From Aspidapion aeneum (lineage: Eukaryota > Arthropoda > Insecta > Coleoptera > Brentidae), in assembly GCA_963576565.1 (NCBI GenBank), contig OY755044.1, positions 47,263,134 to 47,327,133 on the forward strand: a DNA stretch of 64,000 bases, in the 5' to 3' direction. The notes under the pieces were generated by a model, which made no database searches, was not told the DNA's origin, and was given only the letters and a program-made list of their open reading frames with translations. Shown here one piece after another: positions 10,331 through 22,506 of this stretch. The stretch's first letter is position 1. Each line of letters opens with the position of its first letter. A program made the position numbers and the translations under genes.

Positions 10331-11974
10331 CTTTCACAAACTATCTCACTTTTCACTACTGAACTACATTCTCTCTTTTTATATTAAACTCTATGCTTGC
10401 TTCGCAACACCCAAAACACTTGAGCTTTTACCCGGCAATATCTAACTTCTCAATAATCCTCATATCTTAATGTTTTATTCTATATAATGCTTTTTGCCTG
10501 CCTGCCTTTTTAGTCAGCATAAAATAAATAGGTGGGTGTCAATAATTATATTAAGAGGAGGTTTCAACTAATTAATAATTATTAAAGAATATTTCAGGTA
10601 TATTTATGTAAAATACAGAAAAAGGTAACTAAAAACTAATTGATTAAAAATATACGTCACACTCGAAAGCAGTAAACCTTATCAAGCTATTAAATGCAAA
10701 AGAAAATATTAAAATCATTTATAATATTTTTAGAAAAGTCGTTATGGTATTAAAACACTCGAACATATGCTCCAATTTATTAGCCTACAAATTGTATCCA
10801 AAATGTTTAATTCGCTAGTAAATTCCGTCTTAAAATTGTCAGACATACGACCTGTCAAATGCAACGATTCAACAAATTTATGGCAAAAGTGCATTTCAAT
10901 TTATTTATGTACAGTACCTAGATCGCTTATTTTAAGCTTTAAAATTTTTAAACAAACAACTGATAAAATAAGATTGCCTAAAGATTCTTGGGACACAACA
11001 TTTTTTTCCCCATGGCAAAAATTAACCAAGTATTTTTTATGCTACAAATTCTTTAACTAATACGAAATAAATCACAATTTTCGAGATATTACGTCTACAA
11101 ATAAGGTGACTTAGTGACTTTAAACTACATATTACATCCTTAAATCGAAGAACGTGTCTTAATTTAAAAGTAGACGACGGCCTTCGGCCGCCCCCAAAAT
11201 CGGCCGCCTGGAGCGGCTGCTCCTCTGATCCACTCATTACGACGGTTCTAGGGATGGTTTTCAGAAAGGGGAACATTCGGAGTTGTAAAAAAAGATAATT
11301 TTCAAGAGTCATATGGGATCAGTTAACCTATATTTTTAAAAACGGATTGTTTTTATTGCTAAAAGATCGACATCGAACCGACAAAAGAATTGATAATACA
11401 AATTGACTGATAAAAATAGTGATAAGCCTAATTCAATACGCGACACTTGCTATTTGATAACACTACTTTTGAAATTTACCGAAATTATATAGAATTGGTT
11501 GATATATGTATTTTTGCAGATCATTTTTTGTAAAAAATATAAAACTACATTTTTTTTTTAATCTCGCCAGGGGTTTGAAAAAGAGATAATACGAATGTTT
11601 TAACTAAACAAGATAAAATAACTCTTGGTTAAAATAGAAAACATTTCCTAAATCACAAACAGCTTTTGAGGAAAATTTCAGAAAAAAGATAAAAAGGTTT
11701 TGTTGAATTTGTTCAATCTTAAGCCATTTACAAATTTAAAGAAATCGATATCATAAATTTTTCTCAATAAATTTAAATTGCAGAAATGTTATTAAAATTG
11801 TAAATTTTGAAATTTTTTTTAAAGATTAAATGTTTTTCTTTTTTTTTTAAATTTAAAATGTTTCAGCTCGCTTTAGTTTTTGAAATTCTAAAAAAAATGC
11901 AATATATAATTATATGTAATTAAATTTTTGATTAAATCAGATTTTGAAGCAGTTTCTGTCAATATTTATTGAGT
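10331..11974. other. Intron, AT-rich, no gene recognised
   Basis: Frames of 97 codons (10767-11060, plus) and 91 codons (11037-11312, minus) show no domain and no splice context. A short GC-rich inverted patch (CGGCCTTCGGCCG, AATCGGCCGCC) lies near 11176-11210. Long T and A runs follow. Confidence 0.4.
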
Positions 11975-12090
11975 TAACAAAGAAAGAAAATCTCGGACTA
12001 TCCCGAATCTAATGGAAAATAGTATTTTAAGACCCTGAACAGCTATTGACAGATTTTATCCCAAATTTTATTAAAAAACCTGGCAAAACA
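11975..12090 (+). repeat. Second copy of the 1610-1740 dispersed repeat
   Basis: Contains TCTCGGACTATCCCGAATCTAA, TTTTAAGACCCTGAACAG and TCCCAAATTTTATT in the same order as 1610-1740. Confidence 0.6.
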
Positions 12091-12364
12091 TGTTAGCAGG
12101 GGTAAGGACACAGAATAAGGAAAATTGTTTTACTAATTTTGTATACTGACCAATGCGGCATTTACCAACCATAAAAACGGTGTAAAATAACAACCGAAAT
12201 CTCGTAAATTATGTGGTTTTCAAAGCCACAAATTACTTCCTAGAAGTCGAAATTTCTCCTCGAGTTCTTTTACCTAGAAATTATTAGAGATCCGAGAGTT
12301 TAGTTTCAAGAGAAGTTCCTGATATGGACATTTCCTTTTAGCGATTCTATTTCTATTTGGCTGT

Positions 12365-12481
12365 CTATGCCTGGCCTGTCGACTCTGGCAGCCGGTGAGC
12401 GATTTTATATATGAAAATTTGATCTTCGCCCTCGACGTTGATGCCCACGAGAAAAGTGTCCTCCTTTTCTTCCATTTTCAT
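12365..12481 (-). other. Unidentified 38-codon open frame, more GC-rich than surroundings
   Basis: Starts ATGAAAATGGAAGAAAAGGAG and ends at TAG. The product is acidic at the front (MKMEEKEDTFLVGINVEGED) and ends LPESTGQA. Codon third positions are richer in G/C than nearby frames. No family recognised. It abuts the MITE at 12494. It may be a captured or ancient exon fragment or chance. Confidence 0.2.
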
Positions 12482-12493
12482 CTTGGTTGTGTA

Positions 12494-12626
12494 AAGCCGG
12501 CTATCCATGGAGCGTATTATCCACGCGAATTTTTTTCTCAGGTTCTGATTGGCTCAAATTTTTAAATCAACCAATCAGAGCTAAGATAAACCCGCGCGGA
12601 TAATACGTCCCAAGGACAGCCGACAT
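12494..12626. mobile_element. Hairpin MITE, 32-bp inverted ends
   Basis: GCCGGCTATCCATGGAGCG followed by TATTATCCACGCG is mirrored by CGCGCGGATAATACG and TCCCAAGGACAGCCGAC, and an inner TCTGATTGGC / CCAATCAGA pair extends the fold. About 130 bp, no coding. A perfect short palindrome (ACCTATCTTTTTAGATAAAAAGATAGGT) follows at about 12641. Confidence 0.7.
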
Positions 12627-13774
12627 AACAAAACTTCAAACCTATCTTTTTAGATAAAAAGATAGGTTAGAGTTTCATTTCCATATGATTTCATCAGGTA
12701 TCTTTTTATTATCGATGACTATCCAATGGATGTCACCTGTCATTTGGCAACAATCTAGATTCTATCAATGAAAAAAACCGGATGAATTTAGAGACTCTCT
12801 CTTATCCTAGCCCAGAAATATACAAAAAATAATAACTCGGCGCAGTAGTGACTGGTCACGCCGTTGTCTTTAATAACCATACCGGCTGCAGTTTTCTACG
12901 TAGGTTTAACGCTAACTTTCTATGAGTTGTTATGGTTATTTGACATCGACATTTTCTACCAACTAAAACTTGAATAGTGTTGACCAGTTTGAAATTATGT
13001 TTTTTGTAAAATAATTTTCTTACAGTTTTGTGGAAAATAGTACAACACAAATTTTGAGTTAGTTTACGTTAAAGTAGGGGGCCTCCAAAAAGTCGTTTTT
13101 CGTGATAAAAAGTTATCGTGAGGTGACCAAAACACCCTATTATTTACATATCCCTAAAGTCAAGTGTCCAAAATAGTTCTATATAATGGATCAGCGTAAT
13201 AAGCATCTTCAGGTAGACTTCAGATACGCCCCCTAAAAACTGAACCTTTTTAATTTTTAAAGGCGTTGTTTTTAATGTTTTTTGTCTTAGCCTTTGGAAT
13301 TTTAGTTGCCACATACATTTAGGAGCTTTTGGGACGATATGGAATAATTTTAAAATTAACAAAGATTAAACGCCTTCCCTGCCACACACTGCTTATTAGT
13401 TTAAAAACAAAGGGCATTAATTATATTCGCTGTAAACGAAGCTACTGTAATTAACTCTCCTGTATAGTTTTTATACAAGTCTATGTTATTTACGTTATCA
13501 ATTACTAAATTAAGTAAAATTGCTTTAAATTTAGTAGTAGTATACAATTTCTAAGCACTACTTCATTTGTAGAGCTGACCTGTTAAATATGTATGATATA
13601 CTACTAATTAGTGCGCATGCTCAAAGCCGAATATCGAGTTTGAGGTTATAAATAACTTATTATCACAGGTGTTCTTAAGCCATCTCGTGCAAAGAAGCTT
13701 CGAGATCAGAGAAAGATAGAGATAGAGATGAAGAATTTACATAAAAATAGAGAGAGGTTGGTTTGCAGTTAAAT
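12627..13774. other. Intron, no gene recognised
   Basis: Minus-strand frames at 12856-13050 and 13144-13362 lack recognisable domains. Composition is AT-rich throughout. Confidence 0.4.
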
Positions 13775-14110
13775 GTCTGAGAAATTTAGAAGCTTCTGGA
13801 ATTGAGAACATACCCGCTGAGGTAATGAAAAACGGCGACTTAATAACAGAAATATGGGCACAAAATAAAACTCCTGAGGAATGGATCCTGGCTATTATAC
13901 ATCCAATTTACAAAAAAGGTGATAAGCTAAATACTGTTAAGCTTAGTTTATAAGGTATTGTCAGCAGCTTTATACAACAGACTATTGGAGTATTCTTGAC
14001 TGGCCATCGGAAAATACCAATGTGGATTTCGCCCCAACAGATCTACCTCAGATCAAATGTTTGTTATGAGGTAAATTCTAGGAAAAGTTTATGAACACAA
14101 CTTAGGAGAG
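13775..14110 (+). pseudogene. RTE-type LINE reverse-transcriptase fossil
   Basis: Fragments in shifting plus-strand frames read IPAEVMKNG, TPEEWILAIIHPIYKKGDKLN and then YQCGFRPNRSTSDQMFVM...ILGKVYEHN. These are the finger and early palm region of LINE reverse transcriptases (the 'P..W....I.PI.KKGD' and 'QCGFR..RST.DQ' blocks). Stops and shifts break it, and catalytic FADD is absent. It is a different sublineage from the minus-strand copy that follows. Confidence 0.8.
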
Positions 14111-14257
14111 TAAGATGGAGGCCACGAAAAAGGACATGACATCAAGAATATGGGAATAAAAAGGTGGCGAATAACCGTACCAGAGGGCAAATAGGTTAAG
14201 TAGTAAGTAACAAGATTTAAATTTTCATTATTCTCTTCCAGTTCTTTCTATATACTA

Positions 14258-15392
14258 CTATGTCGGTTTAGAACGTTTTTCTACGTTGTCCGAATTGATC
14301 TTTGGATTGACGCCCTCTTTTTCTGCGCCCTATTGGTTGCCATTCTAGAACCTGCTTTGGTAATCTTTCGTCGTTCATCCGTTGTACATGGCCGTATTAT
14401 ATCAGTTGTCTTTTAGTGATGTCATCCGTTATGCTTCCCTCGATTCCCATTCTTTTTTTATGATCTCATTTCTTATGTGATCTATTCTAGATATTCTCAT
14501 TGATCTTATTGCATCCATTTCGACACTTTCAATTTTTGTTTTGTATTTTTACGCGACAAGTCTATTCCATACAACAGCGTGCTTATCACCATTGTTTCAT
14601 ATATGTTAAATTTTACATTCTTTTTTATGTAGTCTATCTCTGCTCTATAAAATACTGTTAAGACATCCAATAACCTTTTACTATGGTTTTTTTCCAGTTC
14701 TTTACTGTCTGTTCCTCTCTTATCACTTGATTCGTTTCCAATACATAAGTACTATGTCTTGTCCACGTTCACTGTTAACCCCCACTTTTGGTATTCTTCC
14801 GTTAACTTTCTCATCATATACTCCATGTCTTGTTTATCATTAGCTACAATTACTTGGTCGTCAGCAAACTGTAGTGTGTGTGTTTAAATCGGTCGTTAAG
14901 TTGTATTCCCATGCCGTGTACTTTACAACATTCCTGTCTTAAGCTTTTGGTTACCAGCAATTCTTTTAAAAGTTGATTTCCAATTTTAATTTTAGATTTT
15001 GACCCTTTGTATAGTTCTTTTATCGCTTCTATGTATGTATGATTGATATTAGTTTGCTTTAACACTGTCCACAATTTTTCTACTGGAACGGTATCATATG
15101 CTTTTTGTAGGTCCACAAGGGTAACATGAGTCTCTATATTTCTGTCACTCCTTTTTTCAATTACTGGTTTAAGACAAAAAACTTTATCACTACAAGATCT
15201 GCCTGCACGAAACCCACTTTGTTCTTCTTCTCCTTGTTCATGAAAATCATTCTCTATTAGATCTCTAAGAATCCTACCACACAATCTACTTATAGTACTG
15301 GTTACTGAAATTCCTCTGTAAGTGTTGCAATCCAGCTTGTTTCCTTTTTTATGTATTGAGAATATGAATGCAATTTTCCAATCATCTTTATT
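14258..15392 (-). pseudogene. RTE-type LINE fragment, same family as 26842-28580
   Basis: The 3' end (GTCGGTTTAGAACGTTTTTC on the plus strand near 14262) is shared with the copy at 26842. The longest open part (15284-14850) encodes the palm approach: EEEQSGFRAGRSCSDKVFCL, LVDLQKAYDTVPVEKLW and KELYKGSKSKIKIGNQL. The catalytic FADDQ region survives only out of frame (about 14850). The 5' end breaks off at 15392, where its match to the second copy stops, so this is a 5'-truncated insertion. Endonuclease is missing. Confidence 0.9.
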
Positions 15393-15418
15393 CGAATAAT
15401 AAAACTGGCGGAATACAG

Positions 15419-15582
15419 TGCAGGACGTTTATTCTTGACGGCCCGTGACGTGATATGCGTGAGTTCTCACCTCTGTGGATTCATGTCTTATGCAAAAAGG
15501 TGGTGAGAGTATTCAAAGTTCACCCGTGAAAGTGAAAATTTCGCTCACCTCACCTCACGAGCCGTCAAGAATAAGCGTCCTG
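15419..15582. mobile_element. Small inverted-repeat element (MITE)
   Basis: CAGGACGTTTATTCTTGACG with GCCCGTGA is mirrored by TCACGAGCCGTCAAG and AATAAGCGTCCTG, giving about 28-bp arms and 164 bp total. It lies just beyond the truncated end of the RTE fragment. Confidence 0.7.
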
Positions 15583-16184
15583 GACTCATTCTAAAGTTTT
15601 TATGTAACTAATATCAAAAATGCTATAAATCAGATCCGAGTGTCCCGACAATAACATCATCACTCCTTTGTCAACAACCGAAATACATACTTTTCTCTTT
15701 TATGGATCAAAACCCCCGGAACAAATAGCTTCTAAGAACCCTCATAATACGTCAGCAAATTCCTTCGATACAAAAAAATCGAATAAAAAGCACCCATTCA
15801 AGCATTAAAATCGCAACTGGAAGGCATGATCCTTATTCTACAAGCAGGTACATTCTTTGGGATAAAATTTCGTTCTTCAAAAGGAACTAATCCCAATTTT
15901 CAATGGGCTATCGGTTTCACTCTAACGTCTTTTACTAATATCTTCAGAGGACAAAAGACGGTAATAATCCTTCGTTAACGGTTGGATTAATTTTGGTTAT
16001 TTTTTTTGTGATCAATAGACTCAATTTTAACATTTATGCAAATCTTAGGCTTAAGGCAGGCAGTCAAATAGTTGCAATTTTACCAAATATTTTTTGAAAA
16101 TGTTCTTCTTTTTCATTTAAACACACAAAGTAATTTTGTTAATTCACTTTGCTTTGGTTCAACTGTTAATAAATAAAGTATTTA
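15583..16184. other. Intron, no feature recognised
   Basis: AT-rich, no frame with domain features. Confidence 0.4.
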
Positions 16185-17214
16185 CGAAATTTCAAAAAAC
16201 GTTGAAATTGCCACCACTCACTCATGTATAGATCATCAAAATTCTACTGTACTTCCAAACATGCTACAAAGCTGAAATTTGGCACACTGATAGAAATTGT
16301 GACCAAACCCTTGGAAGAAAAGCAAAAAAACATAAAATTCTAATTCACTCAACTCCCCCATACATGTAAAGTTATGTAAAAGTAACATTGCCCACTTCCA
16401 GATGCGCTAGAGAGTTGTGCTTTGGCAGACTGATAGGAAATATGATAAAAGTAAAGGAAAAAATTTAAAAAACCCCAAATTTTAATTAATTTTCCTCCCC
16501 TATAAATGTAAAGTTATGTAAAAGTAACATTCTCCACTTCCAGAAACGCTAGAAAGCTGAGCTTTGGAAGACTGAAAGGAACTGTGATAAAACTATAGGA
16601 AAAAATTTAAAAACACCAACACTTTAATTTACTTTCCTCCCCTATAAATGTAAAGTTATGTAAAATTAACATTGCCTACTTCGAGGAGCACTAGAGAGCT
16701 GAGCTTTAGAAGGCTGATAGGAACTATGATAACCATAGGAAAATAAAAAAAAAACTCAAAATTTTTAATAAGGCATTGCAAAAGTTTTGAACAATATTCC
16801 GCATATTTTACTACTTTAAAACTTAAATATTATCAAAATCCTTTAAAAAAGGAGTGAAACATAACAAAAACATTTCATGTAAAAAAAAGCCAAGTACGCC
16901 AAAGTGGTATTCCGTAAAAAGAATTAAGATAAAAGTAAAGTCAAGTTCTCCAATAAAAATTTTAAAATGAAAGGTTCTTACTAGTTTGAAAATATTTTTC
17001 TAAACTTGGCTATTACGGCCTGCAAATGACTTTTAGGCACAGTGCTAAATTGAACATAAAGAAGTTTGGCTGGAATAGCAAAGTTTTAAAAAAACATTTC
17101 CAAACTAGTAAGAACCTTTCATTTTGAAATTTGTATTGGAGAACTTGGCTTTAATTTTATCTAATACCACTTTCGCGTACTTGGCTTTTCTTACATGAAA
17201 TGTTTTTGTTATGA
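16185..17214 (+). mobile_element. HT-family element, copy 1
   Basis: A leader block (TCACTCATGTATAGATCATC, GACATGCTACAAAGC type) is followed by tandem units of about 142 bp, each starting ACATTGCCCACTTCCAGA (16385, 16527, 16669). Then comes a bridge (ATTCCGCATATTTTACTACTT) and a terminal palindrome at 16860-17214. The palindrome arms begin CATAACAAAAACATTTCATG and contain AGCCAAGTACG and AAGTTCTCCAAT. The same order of parts occurs at 22507-23650 and, inverted, at 29163-30253. No protein is encoded. The leader is shorter than in the other copies. Confidence 0.85.
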
Positions 17215-17675
17215 TAGAGTCTATCTTCATAGCTTTTTGCATACTTTTTTATAATCTCTACTACAGTTTCGATTTTTAGGTCTCGTCAATCAATGTTTTA
17301 GTTTTTTTAAGCATAACTTGAGTACCTTAACCTTATGGTAAAAATATCACTTACCCTTAATATAAATACAATATTTTTGTTTATTGTAAATTTTTTGTAG
17401 AATCAGCATGGGGCAGTACTTTATAAAATGCAAAATGAAAGAAAAAACATGATGTTGTCTGACATAATTATACAGAAACGTTAAAAATAAAAGAGATTGG
17501 TAGTCATGTTAAAAGTGCACTATGATTCAAACAAAATAAAATTCGTTTTAAAAAACATTTAATAAATGAAAAAGTTGTGTATTTTCCAACATTGTTCTGT
17601 TTTTCATGTTTGAGCCGCTATGCCATGTCACCTTGTATTTGGTATGAGTTTGGCAGTAAGTGGAATTCTGATCCA
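17215..17675. other. Intron, no feature recognised
   Basis: AT-rich spacer. Confidence 0.4.
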
Positions 17676-18046
17676 AAATGTAACACCAGTATTTAGACCT
17701 TAAAACTTAGCATTTTAGACCGGGTTTAAGTATCAAGTCTATAGACCGGTTTAAGTGTATTTTTTTAATGCTCAGGTCAAATAACTGCAAAGATTTGGTT
17801 CATCCTAATGTGCAATATTATAGCATTTCTCAGTGAGTTTCATCTCATATAAATTCAAATTAACTTTAGAAATAAAGAAAAACGTCAAAATATTGTAACG
17901 AAATGTAATTTTTTGGAAATTTAGTCCATGCGGTCGTAGGATTTTCGTTAAAAATAGTGGCAAATTGTAGTACCACTCCCGAGGGGTGGTTTAAAGTTCG
18001 AAAACTGGTCTAAAAAATAAAAAAATAACATGCATGTAAAATATAG
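17676..18046 (+). repeat. D-family dispersed repeat, copy 1
   Basis: CCTTAAAACTTAGCATTTTAG, GTTTAAGTATCAAGTCTATAG, GGTCAAATAACTGCAAAG and GTAGTACCACTCCCGAGGG recur at 19100-19440. Shorter related blocks occur at 20280-20465 and 21030-21890. Confidence 0.75.
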
Positions 18047-18176
18047 CGGACAGCTGACACTGACTTACACCGTTTTTATTGGACATCTCGTAGTGACGTT
18101 TGGAGGGTTAACGGACAGCTGACACTGACTTACACCGTTTTTATTGGACATCTCGTAGTGACGTTTGGAGGGTTAA
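18047..18176 (+). repeat. Exact 65-bp tandem duplication
   Basis: Two identical 65-bp units, each starting CGGACAGCTGACACTGACTT and ending TTTGGAGGGTTAA. The identity implies a recent event. The second unit runs on into AATATGGCTACCATTTTTAAA, which has a relative at 22290. Confidence 0.95.
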
Positions 18177-18439
18177 ATATGGCTACCATTTTTAAACCAA
18201 AATATTATATTATTTTTATTTATGTCTAACCTGTGTGTGGAAATAATGTCTTTGTTACAACGAAAAAAAATTACCCATATCGCAGGGTATTTATGAGCAA
18301 TTTATATAAATATTAAAAAGTATTGCATTCACGGGAAAAATAAGTTAAACCTTCAACCAAAATCTAGACTTGTAGACCTAGGATTGCAGCACTTAGCACT
18401 GTAGACCCTTTAGTAGATACTGGTGATAATTGTATCCTG

Positions 18440-18700
18440 AAGTTTTTTGATTTCAATAGATCGGCAAATATTCTAAATTTTCTGGTTTTGGGATAATCAC
18501 AAGTGAATAATAACTATTAATAAGGGCCTAGTATGCTGCCCTGAGGCACGCTGGCTTTTATTTTTCTTAAGTTTAAGTATGAGTCGCCCTGTTGAACTCT
18601 GAAGTGTTTATCAGATATCTATGATTCCAAAATATCAGAATATTGTTTTGGCAAAAACAGTTTTAGTTTAAAATCAAGGCTTTTATCCCTGGAATTAATA
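18440..18700 (-). pseudogene. Jockey-type LINE reverse-transcriptase fossil
   Basis: Minus-strand frames give FKLKLFLPKQYSDILES, then ISDKHFRVQQGDSYLNLRKI and ASVPQGSILGP. That is the Jockey-type order 'LP..Y..L.SYLSDR.FRV....' followed by 'VPQGS.LGPLL'. A remnant FAD follows near 18465, but the second catalytic Asp is lost. The upstream open frame to 18882 shows no further recognisable match. Frames are broken, so it is inactive. Confidence 0.75.
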
Positions 18701-19099
18701 AGGACTTTTTTACCCCTCCTTTTTAAAATCAGCTGTACCCGCCGCTGCATTTTTTTAAGAGGCCGTCGGTGAAGCTGCTCACTTCCTTGCTGAATTCGTT
18801 CATTTAAAATGATTCGCCACAGAGCAACGGCCCAAAGAAAGAAAACCGTCTGAAATCTTTTGAAGATTTGAAGACCGTGCAAGATGGGCCTCGCTAAACA
18901 AAGTCAGTCAGTCAGAACGAAATTTTTCGAGATATTTGAGCCGTGTTAAAAACCAGGCCTTGTGCATGACCCACAGCTTTATTTTTTACTGCCAGCGGCT
19001 CTTTTTGTCCTTGTGATTTTAGTTTTTTTTCTTCTATCGCTGTTTTATCTCCCCGGCTGCTAAATTACGTATCCAATATTGCTTGCTAACTTTTTTAAA

Positions 19100-19440
19100 C
19101 GTCACTAGCACCACTATTTACGAAGACCTTAAAACTTAGCATTTTAGACCGGGTTTAAGTATCAAGTCTATAGACTTGATACCGACCGGTTTAAGTGTAG
19201 TTTTTTAATACTCACAGGTCAAATAACTGCAAAGATTTGGTTCACTCTAATGTGCAATATGATAGTATAGTAAGCATTTCTCAGTATGTTTCATCTTATA
19301 TAAATTCAGACTAACTTTAGAAATAAAGAAAAACCACATAAAAAATTTGTAAGGAAATGTCATTTTTTGAAAATTTAGTCCGTGCAGTTGTAGGATTCCC
19401 GTTCAAAATAGTCTCAAATTGTAGTACCACCCCTGAGGGA
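19100..19440 (+). repeat. D-family dispersed repeat, copy 2
   Basis: Matches 17676-18046 closely, with an extra CTTGATACCGA insertion after CAAGTCTATAGA. Confidence 0.75.
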
Positions 19441-19782
19441 AAGAATAGAAATAATCCATGATTGATAAAAAAAACTATATACAAAAATTTTCATTTCAAA
19501 GCTAATAATACATAAATAACTTAAAACTATATCTGTAGATGCGTTACCGTATTAAATACGTATCAATATTTAAATATTGTAAAAAGCTCAAGATATATTA
19601 GAATCCGTTTTCGATTACTTTATTAATAATTTTACAAAATTGTTCACATTAGCGAACCATTTTACGCTGTCTAAGATAATAAAATTAAAAAAAGTTGAGC
19701 GTCGAGTTTGTAATTTTATGGAAAAATGAAAAAAGCATATGATTTTTTTTTTCTAATGCAAAAATAACGATGTTTTATCTCC

Positions 19783-21890
19783 CAGGCTGCTACATTACGT
19801 ATCCAATATTGCTTGCTAGCTTCTTTATAACAAATTACCTATACAAAATGGTTCACATTAGCGAACCTTTAGCATTTTTTACGCTGTCTAAGACAATAAA
19901 AAAAAATTGAGCATCGTGTTTGTAATTTTATGGAAAAATAAAAAAGCTTAAGTATATTAATTTTTTTTAATGCAAAAATAACGATGTATTTTTACTTTAA
20001 ATTACGCTGGGACTGTAAAAAAAAGTAATTGTTTAAATTAGGCTGTTAAAAACATCATTTGTTAATTTTTAAAAAGTCTAATAATAGTTGTTACAGGAAA
20101 TTTTCCCTAAATTCAAAAATATTGGTAATAATATGGGATCTTTGTTCAGATTAAAGCGTTATACCTATCTTAAAAAATATTTCGCAAAATGTAATACCAT
20201 ACAGGTTGTTCCGTTTAGAATAAAAAACCTTCTTTAAAAAAAATTGATACTTATTGATAAATTTTGACCTTTTATCCTAAAAATTCCAACACCAGTACTA
20301 ATATTTTAAGACTTAGTTAGCACTTGAACCATCGTCTAAGTCCTTAGACTGAATTCAGAACCGTTTAAGTGTATTTTTTAAAACTTGCATGTCAAATAAC
20401 TGTTAAGATTTGGATTACGCTATAATAAACCATTCTCAGTGAGAAGTATATGATTTTTTTTTAAATGCAAATATAACGATGCTACCAGGCTGCTACATTA
20501 CGTATCCAATATTGCTTGCTAGCTTCTTTATTACAAATTATACAAAATGGTTCACATTAGCATTTTTTACGCTGTCTAGAGGATAAAAAAAATTGAGCAT
20601 CGTGTTTCTAATTTTATGGAAAAATTAAAAAAGTTTAAGTATATTATTTTTTTTAATTGTAAAAATAACGATGTATTTTAACTTTAAATTACGCTTAGAC
20701 TGATTCTTACCACGATTATTTTTAATCCTTTCCATTTTATTCAAAACGCCAATTTATATAAAAAAGTAATTGTTTAAATTAGGCTGTTTAAAACATAATT
20801 TGTTAATTTCAAAAAAATCTAATAATAGTTATTACAGGAAGTTTTCCCTAAATTCAAAAATATTGGTAATAATATGGGATCTTTGTTAAGATTAAAGCGT
20901 TATACCTATCTTAGAAAATATTTCGCAAAATGTAATACCATACAGGTTGTTCCGTTTAGAATAAAAAACCTCCTTTCAAAAAAAAAATTGATACTTATTG
21001 ATAAATTTTGATTTTTTATCCTGAAAATTCCAACACCAGTATTTACTAATATTTTAAGACTTAGCACTTGAACCATGGTCTAAAGCGGGGTCTACACATA
21101 ACGTTTTGCCTGACGTTTTACTTGATCATGTAAAACCGATCAGGCAAAACCTTTCGTGTAGACAATAAAACGTACGTTTTGCCTGAACTGAACAGGACTG
21201 AAGTTGGACCTGTTGAACTGATCGGTAGAGGTTTTGGTATACGAAACGTCCGACATTAGATAAGATAATTTTTTAGGAAATCAAACAGGTTATTGTCTTC
21301 CTCCGCTAATTTTAATTTGTTTTAAACAAATAGTCCCAAAATGTTTCGTAAGTAGAAACTTACATCTTCAGGGGACATTACCTAACTAAATCAGCACATT
21401 TGGAAATACTGGTTAAAAAACTATGTTTAGGTACTGAAACGGTTAAGTCATAGACATTTAAAACAAAAAACATTATTGACAAAAGCAGTGCTTCCTCCAT
21501 GGTGTATCAAAAACTGATCTAAAAACGTACGTTAAAACTATCAAGTGTGTACACTAGTCTTTCAACCGTCATACTTGACCCTTTTGATTGACAGGTAAGA
21601 CGTAAGGTAAAATGTTATGTCTAGACCGGGCTTTAGTCCTTAAACTGAGTCCAGAACCGTTTAAGTGTATTTTTTAAAACTTACATGTCAAATAACTGTT
21701 AAGATTTGGATTACGCTATACTAAACCATTCTCAGTGTTAAAATTCAAATTAAAACAAAAAGAAATTGTGCCGATATGTTATTTTGTGGAAATCTAGTTC
21801 GTCATCATTCCGTCCGTATTTTAGTGTCGTTTAAAGTTTTAATGGTCAATGAAAAAAACTTATAGATAATAATTTTCAAAGCCAAATAAT
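19783..21890 (+). repeat. Large tandem duplication, about 0.7-kb unit, second unit interrupted
   Basis: Unit 1 (19783-20465) and unit 2 (20484-21890) share AGGCTGCTACATTACGTATCC, CAAAATGGTTCACATTAGC, GGGATCTTTGTTCAGATTAAA, CATACAGGTTGTTCCGTTTAG and a D-family tail (CCGTTTAAGTGTATTTTTTAA) in the same order. Unit 2 carries the 551-bp insertion at 21083-21633. An older partial copy lies upstream at about 19040-19770. Confidence 0.8.
21083..21633. mobile_element. Inverted-repeat DNA element with empty-site paralogue nearby
   Basis: The ends AAGCGGGGTCTACACATAAC and GTTATGTCTAGACCGGGCTT are inverted, flanked by TA on both sides. Subterminal hairpins are built from GTTTTGCCTGA and CGTACGTT motifs. 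The paralogous unit at about 20336 reads GTCTAAGTCC with no insertion, whereas here GTCTA and TAGTCC are split by the element, which fixes both borders. No coding capacity. Confidence 0.85.
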
Positions 21891-21904
21891 ATGCATTACA
21901 GTAT

Positions 21905-22139
21905 TAGGGACTTATTACAATAAAGTCAGGCAGTAATAGTGGCAGGCAGTATTTAGACAGTTTCAGATTATAAGAACAGCTGTCTTCTTTTAAAATTACG
22001 CCTTTGTGTATTAAAGGAACCGGAATTAATACTGCCGCCTTTATTAAAGGAAAATAAACAACTAGATTTATAATTTCGACTTTGGTGTGTTCGGTTGGTT
22101 TTGAAAGATCAACTCTAGCTTTATTGCAATAAGTCCCTA
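21905..22139. mobile_element. TA-MITE family (GGGACTTATT ends), copy 1
   Basis: TA, GGGACTTATTACAATAAAG and the inverse CTTTATTGCAATAAGTCCC, TA. Length 235 bp. Shares CGCCTTTGTGTATT and ACTTTATT blocks with copies at 25272 and 31511. The 83-codon minus-strand frame covering it is not a gene. Confidence 0.85.
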
Positions 22140-22261
22140 TTGACGAAGAACCCAAATTTAAATATTATAAAAAGCGCAACCTATATTAAAATTCCATCCC
22201 AGTTCCACTCCCGAATAATAATTAAAAAACAGTTCAGTCGACGCCAAATTATTCATTCAAC

Positions 22262-22480
22262 ATTCCCTAGTGACGTTTGAACGTTTAAATATGGCTGACA
22301 TTTTTAAACCAAAATATTTAATTCATTTTAGTTATGTGTTAAAATAATGTCATTGGAACAACTAAAAAGATTGCCAAAATTGCAAGGTAGGGTATTTATA
22401 TAATTATTAAAAAATAAATGCATTCAAGACAAAAAATAATTCAAACTTTCAACAAGTCAGACTTTTATTATTAGCACCTT
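22262..22480 (+). repeat. Dispersed repeat related to 18155-18400
   Basis: TAGTGACGTTTGAACGTTTAA, TATGGCTGACATTTTTAAACC and AAAATAATGTC follow the order seen after the 65-bp duplication at 18155-18250. Confidence 0.6.
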
Positions 22481-22506
22481 TAAGTAAATACTGCTAAAAG
22501 TTTATA

